DNA of 12,214 nucleotides. It comes from DATBSK01 sp040902705. Lineage in GTDB: Bacteria; Actinomycetota; Acidimicrobiia; IMCC26256; PALSA-555. The position numbers and the translations under genes were made by a program. Location of the stretch: positions 1 to 12,214 of the forward strand of contig JBBDWT010000213.1 of assembly GCA_040902705.1 (NCBI GenBank). Direction: 5' to 3'. Shown here piece after piece: positions 5,760 through 11,850 of this stretch; position 1 is the first letter of the stretch; the number at the start of each line of letters is the position of its first letter. The notes under the pieces are model-generated. The model was given only the letters and a program-made list of their open reading frames with translations, did no database searches and was not told the DNA's origin.

Positions 5760-8516
5760 TCAGTCGGCGAAGCGCAGCGTCGCGATCTCCCACGGACGCA
5801 GCTCGAGGCCCCCGTCGAAGGTGCCCAACGTGCGGTCGCGCAGGTCGATGACGTCGCCGCGGGCGGCAGCGGCTCCGTGCACCACCCGGACGATCGCGGT
5901 CTCGGGTGAGGCGTTGTACACGCGGACCACGAGCGACCCCTCGGCGTCGCGCAGAACGGCAGAGACCTCGGCGCCGTCGACGCGCAGCGCGTGGCCGGTG
6001 GCGGGCGTCGGCGCGCCCTCGACGCCGTCGGCGCGTACCCGCTCGAGCGGCACGAGCAGCTCGTCGGCGGCGTCGTGCAGCTTCGCGGCGCGCCAGTCGC
6101 CGCGGTGCGGGAGCACGGCGTAGTCGACGGCGTGGCGTCCCTGCAGCTGCGGGCCCTCCAGCGGATCGAGAGGACCGGCGGGGTTGGGCCGCAGCACGAG
6201 CTCGGAGCGGGAGAGGAAGCCGACGCAGCGCAGCAACGTGAGCGCGAGCTCGCTCCCGATGCCCGGCACGTCGGTGAGGACCTCGTACTCGAGCAGCCCG
6301 TCGTGGAGGAGGGCGAGACCGGCTGCGCCGTCGGAGCAGTCGACGAACCGGCGGGACACGAACGTCGGCAGGCCGAACTCATTCGGGCCCCCTTCGGCGG
6401 TCAACCCGCGGTGGACGACCGCGAACGCGCACTCCGCGTCGGACCCGCCGACGGGCGCCGGGAGCGGGAAGTGCGCGCGGAGCCGGTGGTCGCGAACCTG
6501 GTTGTCGAGCTCGACGTGAACCCGAACGAATCGCTCGTCGGCGCGGACCTCGACGGTCGTCGCGACCGCGACGAATGTGGTCTCCCCGCTCCGGTTCGCA
6601 CACGAGCGCTTGTTGCCGACTGCGTGCGTGGGGATCTCGTACCGAGAGGTGACGAGCAGCGACGCGCGCACCGGCCCCTGCTCGAGCACCTCGACCTCGA
6701 CGCCGACCGGCCGGTCGACGAGGAGGTCCTCGGCCGGCGGTGAGTAGCTGTACGTGTCGCCGCCGTCACCGCCGTCGACCAACCGGTTGCAGCCGGGGAT
6801 GGAGAGCCCGTCGCTCGTCGTGACCGTGAACGTCGCGTCGAAGAGATCGACGTCGACGCGGAGGTGCTCGTTGGCCACGGTCGCGCCCTCGGCCGTCACC
6901 GCGCTCTCCGGCCCGGCCCCGGCGACGGGGCGGTAGGCCTGCCAGCCGAAGCCCGGGACGTCGGCGGCCGAGAACAGGACTTCGCGAGCCGGGGCGAGCC
7001 GCACGTTGAACCGCAGGGTCGCGTCGGCATCACCGCGCGCGAGCAGCTCGTCGCGCAGGTGCTCGAGGTCGATCGGCTCCTCGCCGGGGCGCACGGCGTG
7101 GAAGGTGTACTGCCAGTCGTCGGGCGCGACCTTCTCGCGCGTGACGCTCGCGATCCGGGTGCCCGCGAACTCGGGCCCGCGGATCATCTCGAGCACCCAG
7201 CGCACCTTGCGCCCGACGACGATCGCGGCGAAGCCCTCCCCGCCGATCTCGCGCAGCGCCTGGGTCGGGCGCGGCGTGCCGTCGGGGCCGACGAAGTGGA
7301 CCGCGCCCTCGCCGGGGACGACGACCTGTACCAGGCCGCCACGGGTGACGCGGGTCGGGTTGACGACGAGCGTCCCCCCCGCGGCCGCGTCGACCCGCCC
7401 GGCGAGGCCGTGGAGCGCCTCGCGGCTGAGCGCGTCGCCCACCTGCCGTGCCTCCTGGTAGCGGACCACGACCGCGTCGACGACCTCGTCGGCACTGCAC
7501 GCGCAGGAGGAGTCGTGCGCGCTGTTCAGGACGAGGTTGCGCCAGCCGATGTCGAGGAGCGCGTCGGGATACCGCTCGGCCGGGAGGAACAGCGCGCTCA
7601 GCGGTTCGGCGCGGCGTTCGAGTGCGCGCTCCGCCGCCGCACACACCCGGTGCACGTCCACGCGGTTCGACGCGACGCCCATGAGCACGTTCGCACGCGC
7701 GCCGGAGCGAAGCTCGCCCGACCAGACCGGGAGGTCGTCCGGGGTCGGCTGGTCGGCGAGGTACTCGGGAAGCGAGGTGACCGTGAAGCGGTAGTGCGCC
7801 TGCGTCGCGTTGGCGGTCTTGACGACGTCACCGAGCCACGACTGCGGCAGCAGGTGATCGCTGCCGTTCATGAGGAGCATGCCACCGCCGGGGAGCCGCG
7901 CGGGGCCGAGCTCGGCTTCGTAGCCGTGCGCACGCCGGATCAGGCCCTCCGGCTCGCGGGGCAGGTCGCGCCCGTTGGAGTACGACCCGTAGAGGTACTC
8001 GGCGCGCACGCGCGAGCCGTCGGGTGACTCCCACGAGAAGGCCGTCTGGTCGATCGCGTTCGGGACGCCGCGCCAGACGACGGAGTGCTCGAAGCCTGCG
8101 AGTCGGAAGATCTGGGGCATCTGCGCGACGTGGCCGAACATGTCGGGCAGGTACCCGACCTCCATCACCGCACCGAGCTCGGTCGCACGCTCGATCCCGA
8201 GCTGGAGGTCACGGACGATCGTTTCGCCCGAGACCATGAACTCGTCCAACAGGACCATCCACGGTCCGACCTGGAGGCGCCCGGCAGCCGCGAGCTTCGC
8301 GAGGCGCTCGGCTGCGTCGGGGCGGATCTCGAGGTAGTCGTCGATGACGATGGTCTGACCGTCGAGGAGGAAGCGCTCGTACGACTCGTCGCGCTCCAGG
8401 AGGTCGAGGAGCTCGTCGACGAGGTGCACGAGGCGGACGCGGAATGTCTGGAACGACGCGTACCACTCACGGTCCCAGTGCGTGTGGGGCACGATCCCGA
8501 CGGGCACCGGCGGCAT
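5760..8516 (-). CDS. Glycoside hydrolase family 38 alpha-mannosidase
   Basis: The 918-residue product begins with VPHTHWDREW (9-18), the GH38 signature whose second His (13) and Asp (15) bind zinc. GYLPDMFGH (121-129) carries the predicted nucleophile Asp125, and NSAHDSS (331-337) carries the last zinc ligand, His334. The catalytic barrel (about 1-270) is followed by a helical domain and a long beta-sandwich C-terminus, as in MngB-type enzymes. It would remove alpha-linked mannose, retaining configuration. No signal peptide is seen, so it probably acts in the cytoplasm on imported or internal oligosaccharides or glycosylated metabolites. The ATG at 8516 is chosen because the signature starts 8 residues later and a TAGAGT box lies 7 nt upstream; the longer open frame to 8630 overlaps the divergent gene. 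It is monocistronic. Confidence 0.92.
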   Translation of the reverse strand: MPPVPVGIVPHTHWDREWYASFQTFRVRLVHLVDELLDLLERDESYERFLLDGQTIVIDDYLEIRPDAAERLAKLAAAGRLQVGPWMVLLDEFMVSGETIVRDLQLGIERATELGAVMEVGYLPDMFGHVAQMPQIFRLAGFEHSVVWRGVPNAIDQTAFSWESPDGSRVRAEYLYGSYSNGRDLPREPEGLIRRAHGYEAELGPARLPGGGMLLMNGSDHLLPQSWLGDVVKTANATQAHYRFTVTSLPEYLADQPTPDDLPVWSGELRSGARANVLMGVASNRVDVHRVCAAAERALERRAEPLSALFLPAERYPDALLDIGWRNLVLNSAHDSSCACSADEVVDAVVVRYQEARQVGDALSREALHGLAGRVDAAAGGTLVVNPTRVTRGGLVQVVVPGEGAVHFVGPDGTPRPTQALREIGGEGFAAIVVGRKVRWVLEMIRGPEFAGTRIASVTREKVAPDDWQYTFHAVRPGEEPIDLEHLRDELLARGDADATLRFNVRLAPAREVLFSAADVPGFGWQAYRPVAGAGPESAVTAEGATVANEHLRVDVDLFDATFTVTTSDGLSIPGCNRLVDGGDGGDTYSYSPPAEDLLVDRPVGVEVEVLEQGPVRASLLVTSRYEIPTHAVGNKRSCANRSGETTFVAVATTVEVRADERFVRVHVELDNQVRDHRLRAHFPLPAPVGGSDAECAFAVVHRGLTAEGGPNEFGLPTFVSRRFVDCSDGAAGLALLHDGLLEYEVLTDVPGIGSELALTLLRCVGFLSRSELVLRPNPAGPLDPLEGPQLQGRHAVDYAVLPHRGDWRAAKLHDAADELLVPLERVRADGVEGAPTPATGHALRVDGAEVSAVLRDAEGSLVVRVYNASPETAIVRVVHGAAAARGDVIDLRDRTLGTFDGGLELRPWEIATLRFAD

Positions 8517-8523
8517 GACGTGC

Positions 8524-8529
8524 ACTCTA
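8524..8529 (-). promoter_or_regulatory. -10 box of the mannosidase gene (leaderless)
   Basis: On the minus strand TAGAGT lies 7 nt before the ATG at 8516. A start 6-7 nt after the box would place the transcript's 5' end at the ATG itself. No Shine-Dalgarno sequence is present, and no -35 hexamer is obvious. Confidence 0.6.
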
Positions 8530-8556
8530 CGGTCCGGCGCGCGCCGGGCCGGCCCG

Positions 8557-8562
8557 TAGCAT
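8557..8562 (+). promoter_or_regulatory. -10 box of the HAD phosphatase gene (leaderless)
   Basis: TAGCAT lies 7 nt before the GTG at 8570, with CGGCGCC between them. The 53-bp divergent region thus carries two -10 boxes pointing away from each other, about 27 bp apart, and neither gene has a ribosome binding site. Confidence 0.65.
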
Positions 8563-8569
8563 CGGCGCC

Positions 8570-9266
8570 GTGCCGGAGCCGCCTGCCCTGCCCGCCCTGC
8601 CCGTCGAGCCTGTGCCGGCCGATGGCTCACCCGTCGATCTTTCGGGGACGTCGGTCTTCGTCGACTTCGACGGGACGATCACCGAGGCCGACACCGGCGT
8701 GCACGTGCTCGAACGGCTCGGATCGCCGGGCTGGCGGGAGATCAGCGACGCGTACCGTCGCGGCGAGATCGGGAGTCGCGAGTGTCTGCTCGACGAGTGG
8801 GACCTCCTACCCACGGACCGCGTGCAGCTGCGCGCGGTCGTCGGCGAGGTGCCGCTCGATCCGGGGGCGCGCCCGCTGGTCGAGGCGCTGCGGGCGGCCG
8901 GTGCCGACGTGATGATCGTGTCCGACGGGTTCGGCATCCGGGTCGACGAGGTCGCGGCCGCGCTCGGCGTCTCGTTGCTGAGCAACACGGTCGACTGGGA
9001 GAGGGGTCGCCTGGAGTTCCCGCACGAGGACCGGTGCTGCCCGTGCTCCACGTGCGGCACCTGCAAGCAGGCGCCGATCAAGGACGCCCGCCACCGCGGC
9101 CGCCACACGGTGCTGGTGGGTGACGGGACCAGTGACCGCAAGGCCGCGCTGCTCGCCGACCGTGTGTTCGCGAAGGGTGCGCTCGCCGACAAGGTCGTCA
9201 NNNNNNNNNNTGGAGTACGAGCGCTTCGAGCGTCTCGGAGAGGTGCAGTCCGCGTTGGGCCTCTGA
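8570..9266 (+). CDS. MtnX-like HAD phosphatase, interrupted by an assembly gap
   Basis: The product is a HAD-IB family phosphatase. Motif I is DFDGT (32-36, nucleophile Asp32 and acid Asp34), motif II is SDG (118-120), the motif III lysine is near Lys171, and motif IV is GDGTSD (184-189). A cysteine cluster, CCPCSTCGTCK (156-166), sits between motifs II and III, as in MtnX-type 2-hydroxy-3-keto-5-methylthiopentenyl-1-phosphate phosphatases, and may bind zinc. Ten Ns at 9201-9210 cut the gene. After them the frame changes, and EYERFERLGEVQSALGL followed by TGA at 9264-9266 gives a fitting C-terminus, so the true gap should be a multiple of three. About 230 residues are expected. A terminator follows. 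A serine/phosphoserine-type phosphatase is the alternative substrate class. Confidence 0.82.
9201..9210. other. Assembly gap (10 Ns)
   Basis: Ten consecutive unknown bases join two contigs. The length is probably a placeholder. The phosphatase frame before the gap and its apparent C-terminus after it agree only if the real distance is a multiple of three, not ten. Confidence 0.97.
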
Positions 9267-9267
9267 C

Positions 9268-9298
9268 CCGGTGGCGTGCTCGCACCGGTCGCGCTTTT
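9268..9298 (+). terminator. Intrinsic terminator after the HAD phosphatase
   Basis: CCGGTG (9268-9273) pairs with CACCGG (9283-9288), and CG (9275-9276) with CG (9281-9282). One bulged G and a TGCT loop complete the hairpin. A TTTT tract follows at 9295-9298. It starts one base after the phosphatase TGA and separates that gene from the isomerase gene. Confidence 0.7.
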
Positions 9299-9318
9299 CG
9301 GTGGTGGCCCGCTCCTCG

Positions 9319-9324
9319 TAGTGT
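9319..9324 (+). promoter_or_regulatory. -10 box of the RpiB-like gene (leaderless)
   Basis: TAGTGT lies 7 nt before the GTG at 9332. A weak TTTTCG lies 18 bp upstream (9295-9300), overlapping the terminator T tract, and could act as a poor -35. Confidence 0.6.
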
Positions 9325-9331
9325 CGGCCCG

Positions 9332-9760
9332 GTGCGCATCGCCCTCGGGTCCGACGAGCAGACGTCGCTGACCGACGAGGTCGTCGCCGATCTCCGGGAC
9401 CGCGGTCACGAGCTCGTGCTCGTCGGTCCGCCCGGCGGCGATGACCGTCAGTGGGCCGAGGTCGGACGGGAGGTCGGGAGGCTCGTCGCCGACGGCGCCT
9501 GTGACACGGCGGTGCTGTTCTGCTGGACGGGGACGGGCGCATCGATCGCGGCGAACAAGGTGCCGGGTGTGCGCGCCGCGCTGTGCACCGACGCCGAGAC
9601 CGCATCCGGTGCGCGCATGTGGAACGACGCGAACGTGCTGGTGATGGGGTTGCGCCTCACGAGCCCGGAGGTCGCACGCGAGATGATCGACGTCTGGTTC
9701 ACGACCGAGCCCGACCCGGGCGAGGCGGAGAACATCGCATCATTGGAGCCCTCATCGTGA
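9332..9760 (+). CDS. RpiB/LacA/LacB-family sugar-phosphate isomerase-like protein
   Basis: The 142-residue product aligns along its length with RpiB. The N-terminus is RIALGSDEQ, and the core is CWTGTGASIAANK (64-76), where Cys64 and Thr66 match the catalytic Cys and the Thr of the E. coli CGTG motif. The segments GVRAALC, then NDANVL (98-103) and GLRL, also match. RpiB enzymes interconvert ribose 5-phosphate and ribulose 5-phosphate, while LacAB act on galactose 6-phosphate. Two usual active-site histidines appear to be replaced: the His of the GxDH motif by Glu9, and the His before NDxNVL by Trp97. The substrate may therefore differ, and I do not assign the symbol rpiB. The GTG at 9332 is set by the TAGTGT box. 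The open frame running back across the N gap is an artefact. Confidence 0.82.
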   Translation: MRIALGSDEQTSLTDEVVADLRDRGHELVLVGPPGGDDRQWAEVGREVGRLVADGACDTAVLFCWTGTGASIAANKVPGVRAALCTDAETASGARMWNDANVLVMGLRLTSPEVAREMIDVWFTTEPDPGEAENIASLEPSS

Positions 9761-9843
9761 ACGACTGGCCGCTCGCATGAACGACGACCATCTCGCCGAG
9801 GTGCTGGGAGACCGACCGACGTCACGAGGAGTGTGATCACGCG

Positions 9844-10134
9844 ATGCCGACGTACGTGATGCTGACGACTGTGGGACCCGACGGCTGGGCGCGCATCCGC
9901 GAGCAACCTGAACGGATCCACGAGGTCACCGCCGAGGTGGAGGCGATGGGCTTGAAGGTCGTCGCGCAGTACGCGCTGCTCGGTCAGTGGGATTTCCTGA
10001 ACGTCATCGAAGCGCCCGACGAGGCGACGATGGCGCGCGCCGCGGTCGCGCTCGCGGCACGAGGGACGATGCGCACCACCACGCTGCAAGCCGTCGGTGT
10101 CGACGACCTGATCGCGACCCTGCGCGCCGGCTGA
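9844..10134 (+). CDS. GYD-domain small protein
   Basis: The 96-residue product fits the GYD family (PF08734): MPTYVMLTTVGPDGWARI at the start, then KVVAQYALLGQWDFLNVIEAPD (written here as a region, residues 38-59), and a C-terminal RTTTLQAV strand. These proteins form small alpha/beta ferredoxin-like folds; their function is unknown. The usual GxYDF motif reads GQWDF here. An AGGAG at 9827-9831 lies 12 nt before the ATG, longer than ideal, making this one of the few genes in the window with a visible ribosome binding site. It lies 83 bp after the isomerase gene and may be read with it. Upstream bases 9761-9843 contain only a 19-codon ORF that I do not accept as a gene. Confidence 0.83.
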   Translation: MPTYVMLTTVGPDGWARIREQPERIHEVTAEVEAMGLKVVAQYALLGQWDFLNVIEAPDEATMARAAVALAARGTMRTTTLQAVGVDDLIATLRAG

Positions 10135-10142
10135 CGAGGCAC

Positions 10143-10169
10143 GCGCGCGCGGGCGGTGCCGGCGCGCGC
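10143..10169. terminator. GC hairpin between convergent genes, probable bidirectional terminator
   Basis: Eight outer pairs (10143-10150 with 10162-10169), a G-G mismatch and three inner pairs (GGC/GCC) close on a GGT loop. The alternating GCGCGCGC stem lies 8 bp after the GYD stop and 27 bp beyond the stop of the opposing small gene. There is no T tract on either strand, so terminator activity is inferred from position. Confidence 0.45.
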
Positions 10170-10170
10170 C

Positions 10171-10194
10171 CGGTCAGACGTCCGGTCAGACGTC
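10171..10194. repeat. Tandem 12-bp repeat at the 3' end of the minus-strand gene
   Basis: CGGTCAGACGTC occurs twice, head to tail (10171-10182 and 10183-10194). A shortened third copy, CGTCAGAC, starts at 10195 and runs into the stop codon of the 73-residue gene. Each full copy contains the palindrome GACGTC. It may be a slippage product that could alter the gene's end. Confidence 0.8.
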
Positions 10195-10196
10195 CG

Positions 10197-10418
10197 TCAG
10201 ACCCACCACATGCTGCGGCCCATCTTCTCCGAGCGGATCTCGTCGGACGCGAACTCGGAGGGCAGCACCGAGTCGTCGCTGCGGCGACGGATCAGGTAGC
10301 GCGCCCCGCCTCCACCCTCGCCTTCGCCCTCGACCGAGCGCACGTCGGCGACCTCGAACCCGCGGGTCCAGTGCTGGTCGAAGCGGGTGCGGACTTCGAC
10401 TCGGGTCCCGGGTTCCAT
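10197..10418 (-). CDS. Small conserved-looking hypothetical protein (73 aa)
   Basis: The product starts MEPGTRVEVRTRFDQHW and ends SEKMGRSMWWV. A central YLIRRRSDDSVLP segment is framed by charged and glycine-rich stretches (EGEGEGGGGAR, about 31-41). The repeated short strands suggest a small beta-barrel (SH3/Tudor-like) fold. I recall similar short proteins ending in MWW in related actinobacteria, but cannot name a family or function. The start is well supported: a TAGCAT box lies 6 nt upstream of the ATG with no Shine-Dalgarno sequence. It is convergent with the GYD gene and divergent from rnhB. Confidence 0.75.
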   Translation of the reverse strand: MEPGTRVEVRTRFDQHWTRGFEVADVRSVEGEGEGGGGARYLIRRRSDDSVLPSEFASDEIRSEKMGRSMWWV

Positions 10419-10424
10419 GGCTCC

Positions 10425-10430
10425 ATGCTA
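10425..10430 (-). promoter_or_regulatory. -10 box of the 73-residue gene (leaderless)
   Basis: Minus-strand TAGCAT lies 6 nt before the ATG at 10418, giving a predicted leaderless transcript. The remaining 110 bp up to the rnhB promoter shows nothing else I can identify. Confidence 0.6.
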
Positions 10431-10540
10431 TGGGCCGAGGGCGACGTCGAGATCAAGGGTGGGTTGCGGGCGTGTGAACGCTCGTGGGAGTTGGTGAGAT
10501 GACGCCGCACGGAAAGGCACGGTCGGAGACGGACGGAAGG

Positions 10541-10546
10541 TAGGTT
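10541..10546 (+). promoter_or_regulatory. -10 box of rnhB (leaderless)
   Basis: TAGGTT lies 6 nt before the GTG at 10553. There is no ribosome binding site between the box and the start, and no clear -35. Confidence 0.6.
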
Positions 10547-10552
10547 CGGCGG

Positions 10553-11212
10553 GTGGCCGTCACCCCCACGCTGCGACTCGAGCGGCGGTGCTGGAAGGCG
10601 GGCGAGCGGGTCGTCGTCGGGATCGACGAGGTCGGGCGTGGGGCCTGGGCGGGGCCCGTCACCGTGGGTGCCGTCGTCCCGGCACCGGAGCACCTCCGCG
10701 GGATCCGCGACTCGAAGGAGCTCACCCGTCCCGAGCGCGAGCGGGCGGCGTCGTCGGTGCGCGACTGGGCCGTCGCCGTCGGGGTCGGCCACGCGTCGCA
10801 CCTCGAGTGCGACGAGCTGGGGATGACTGCGGCCCTGCGCATCGCCGCCAACCGGGCGCTCGGCCAGCTCGCCGCCCAGGGCTACGAGCCCGACCGGGTG
10901 ATCCTCGACGGCAACCACGACTACCTGCGGCTCGGCGACCGGTGCACGACGGTGATCAAGGGCGACGCGTCGGTGCTCGCGGTGGCCGCGGCATCGTGTG
11001 TCGCCAAGGTCACGCGCGACGCGTTGATGCGTGACGAGGCCGACCACTTCCCGCCGTACGGCTTCGAGTCGAACGTCGGCTACCCCGCGCCCGTGCACAA
11101 GCACGCGCTTCGGGGCTACGGGCCGAGCGCGATCCATCGGCGCTCGTGGATCTTCATGGAGGACCTGTGTTGGCGTGGGCTGCCCCCTCCGCCGGGCCGG
11201 CTGTTCGCGTGA
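10553..11212 (+). CDS. rnhB: Ribonuclease HII
   Basis: The 219-residue product is a full-length RNase HII, which cuts RNA in RNA-DNA hybrids and removes single ribonucleotides from DNA. The signature GIDEVGRG is at 23-30 with catalytic Asp25 and Glu26. The third and fourth acidic residues are Asp119 (in ILDGN) and Asp156 (in AKVTRD). KGDAS (136-140), AAASCVAK (145-152) and YGFESNVGY (169-177) are family segments. The GTG at 10553 is set by the TAGGTT box 6 nt upstream. In many bacteria rnhB lies near signal peptidase and rplS; those are not its neighbours here. No terminator is evident behind it. Confidence 0.95.
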   Translation: MAVTPTLRLERRCWKAGERVVVGIDEVGRGAWAGPVTVGAVVPAPEHLRGIRDSKELTRPERERAASSVRDWAVAVGVGHASHLECDELGMTAALRIAANRALGQLAAQGYEPDRVILDGNHDYLRLGDRCTTVIKGDASVLAVAAASCVAKVTRDALMRDEADHFPPYGFESNVGYPAPVHKHALRGYGPSAIHRRSWIFMEDLCWRGLPPPPGRLFA

Positions 11213-11251
11213 TGTTCCCGACATGACGGTGGATCTGCCCGAGGTGCATGC

Positions 11252-11278
11252 CCAGGCACTCGAGACCAGGCACTCGAG
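11252..11278. repeat. Direct repeat CCAGGCACTCGAG upstream of the Nfu-like gene
   Basis: The 13-mer occurs at 11252-11264 and 11266-11278 (14-bp period). Each copy contains the palindrome CTCGAG. The pair occupies the region around and downstream of where a -35 would lie for the TAAGGT box at 11288, so a protein-binding role is possible but unproven. Confidence 0.7.
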
Positions 11279-11287
11279 CCACGCGCG

Positions 11288-11293
11288 TAAGGT
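11288..11293 (+). promoter_or_regulatory. -10 box of the Nfu-like gene (leaderless)
   Basis: TAAGGT lies 7 nt before the ATG at 11301. This favours 11301 over the in-frame ATG at 11223, which has neither a -10 box nor a Shine-Dalgarno sequence. Confidence 0.6.
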
Positions 11294-11300
11294 GCAGCCC

Positions 11301-11669
11301 ATGGGCCAGGACATCACCGTCACCGCGAAGCCCGGCGCATCGCCGACGATTCGCATGTTCGACACGAACCGCTCGCTCACGGGCATGGCGATCGAGCGCT
11401 ACTCGTCGCCCGGTCAGGCCACGGGCGGCCGTCGTCCGCCCGACGTGCTCGCCGAGCGCCTCTTCGGGCTCGGGGCGACCAAGGTGACCGTCTCCTCGAA
11501 CGACGTGATCGTCGAGGCGCCGGTCGACCGGTGGGCCGAGCTCGAACCGAAGGTGATCGAGACCATCGAGCACCTCTTCGGCTTCTACGGCGCCGACGCC
11601 GGCTGGTCGGACGAGTCGCTCCGGGCGATGGGTGTCGAGCCCCTGCCCCGCCCCGAGCCGACCGCGTAG
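11301..11669 (+). CDS. Nfu/NifU N-terminal-domain-like protein
   Basis: The 122-residue product has the layout of the Nfu N-terminal domain (PF08712): an FDTNRSLTG strand region near the N-terminus, then DVLAERLFGLGATKVTVSSN (49-68), followed by a strand DVIVEA and a WAELEPKVIETIEHLF helix (78-93). In Nfu iron-sulfur carriers this domain precedes a CxxC cluster-binding domain. Here there is no cysteine at all, so it cannot bind a cluster alone. It may be a regulatory or partner-binding relative. The C-terminal tail is Pro-rich (PLPRPEP). No signal peptide is seen. The family assignment is from pattern memory and needs a profile search. Confidence 0.7.
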   Translation: MGQDITVTAKPGASPTIRMFDTNRSLTGMAIERYSSPGQATGGRRPPDVLAERLFGLGATKVTVSSNDVIVEAPVDRWAELEPKVIETIEHLFGFYGADAGWSDESLRAMGVEPLPRPEPTA

Positions 11670-11783
11670 GCGTCCGGCTCGACCCTCTCGATCACCGCGA
11701 AGCCGGGCGCGCTGCCGGTTCGATCGAATCCCAGAGATCTTGCGCGAGCAGTCACCGGCATGCGCGGGCAACGCGCGTCTACC

Positions 11784-11833
11784 TGCGTCTCTCGACCCGC
11801 TCCACGACGGTGAGAGACGCAACCAACGGTTGC
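11784..11833 (+). promoter_or_regulatory. Leader RNA structure upstream of the small membrane protein gene
   Basis: TGCGTCTCTC (11784-11793) is complementary to GAGAGACGCA at 11812-11821 (10-bp stem, 18-nt loop), and equally to an identical GAGAGACGCA at 11904-11913. A second hairpin, GCAACC-AAC-GGTTGC (11819-11833), overlaps the first by three bases and ends directly against AAGGAGG. The structures exclude one another in part, like an attenuator. No T tract or promoter box is recognised. The rest of the 11670-11923 interval holds the palindrome TTCGATCGAA (11719-11728) and a pair of 10-mers 20 bp apart (11741 and 11761). Confidence 0.5.
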
Positions 11834-11850
11834 AAGGAGGAGCGCTCCCG

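Noticed and set aside
4142..6382. Long minus-strand open frame across the cyclase and the mannosidase 3' end
   Set aside because: It is antisense or out of frame to strongly supported genes, is rich in Arg and Ser as expected from GC-rich shadow frames, and shows no domain.
6864..8027. Plus-strand 387-codon frame opposite the mannosidase
   Set aside because: It is a shadow of the GH38 coding frame; its composition is that of reverse-complemented GC-rich codons.
8570..9760. A single 396-codon fusion of HAD phosphatase and RpiB-like isomerase
   Set aside because: The join depends on reading ten Ns as exactly ten bases. A proper phosphatase C-terminus, a terminator and a new promoter lie between the two domains.
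9777..9836. A 19-codon ORF (MNDDHLAEVLGDRPTSRGV) between the isomerase and GYD genes
   Set aside because: It has no ribosome binding site or -10 box and no known similarity; the interval is short and such ORFs are expected by chance.
11223..11669. Longer 148-residue start for the Nfu-like protein
   Set aside because: The ATG at 11223 has no Shine-Dalgarno sequence or promoter box, and the added residues cross the direct repeats; the TAAGGT box fits the start at 11301.
11711..11735. Possible tRNA T-arm or attachment site around GGTTCGATCGAATCC
   Set aside because: It resembles a T-arm loop only because of the TTCGATCGAA palindrome; no acceptor stem, anticodon arm or D-arm is found on either side.
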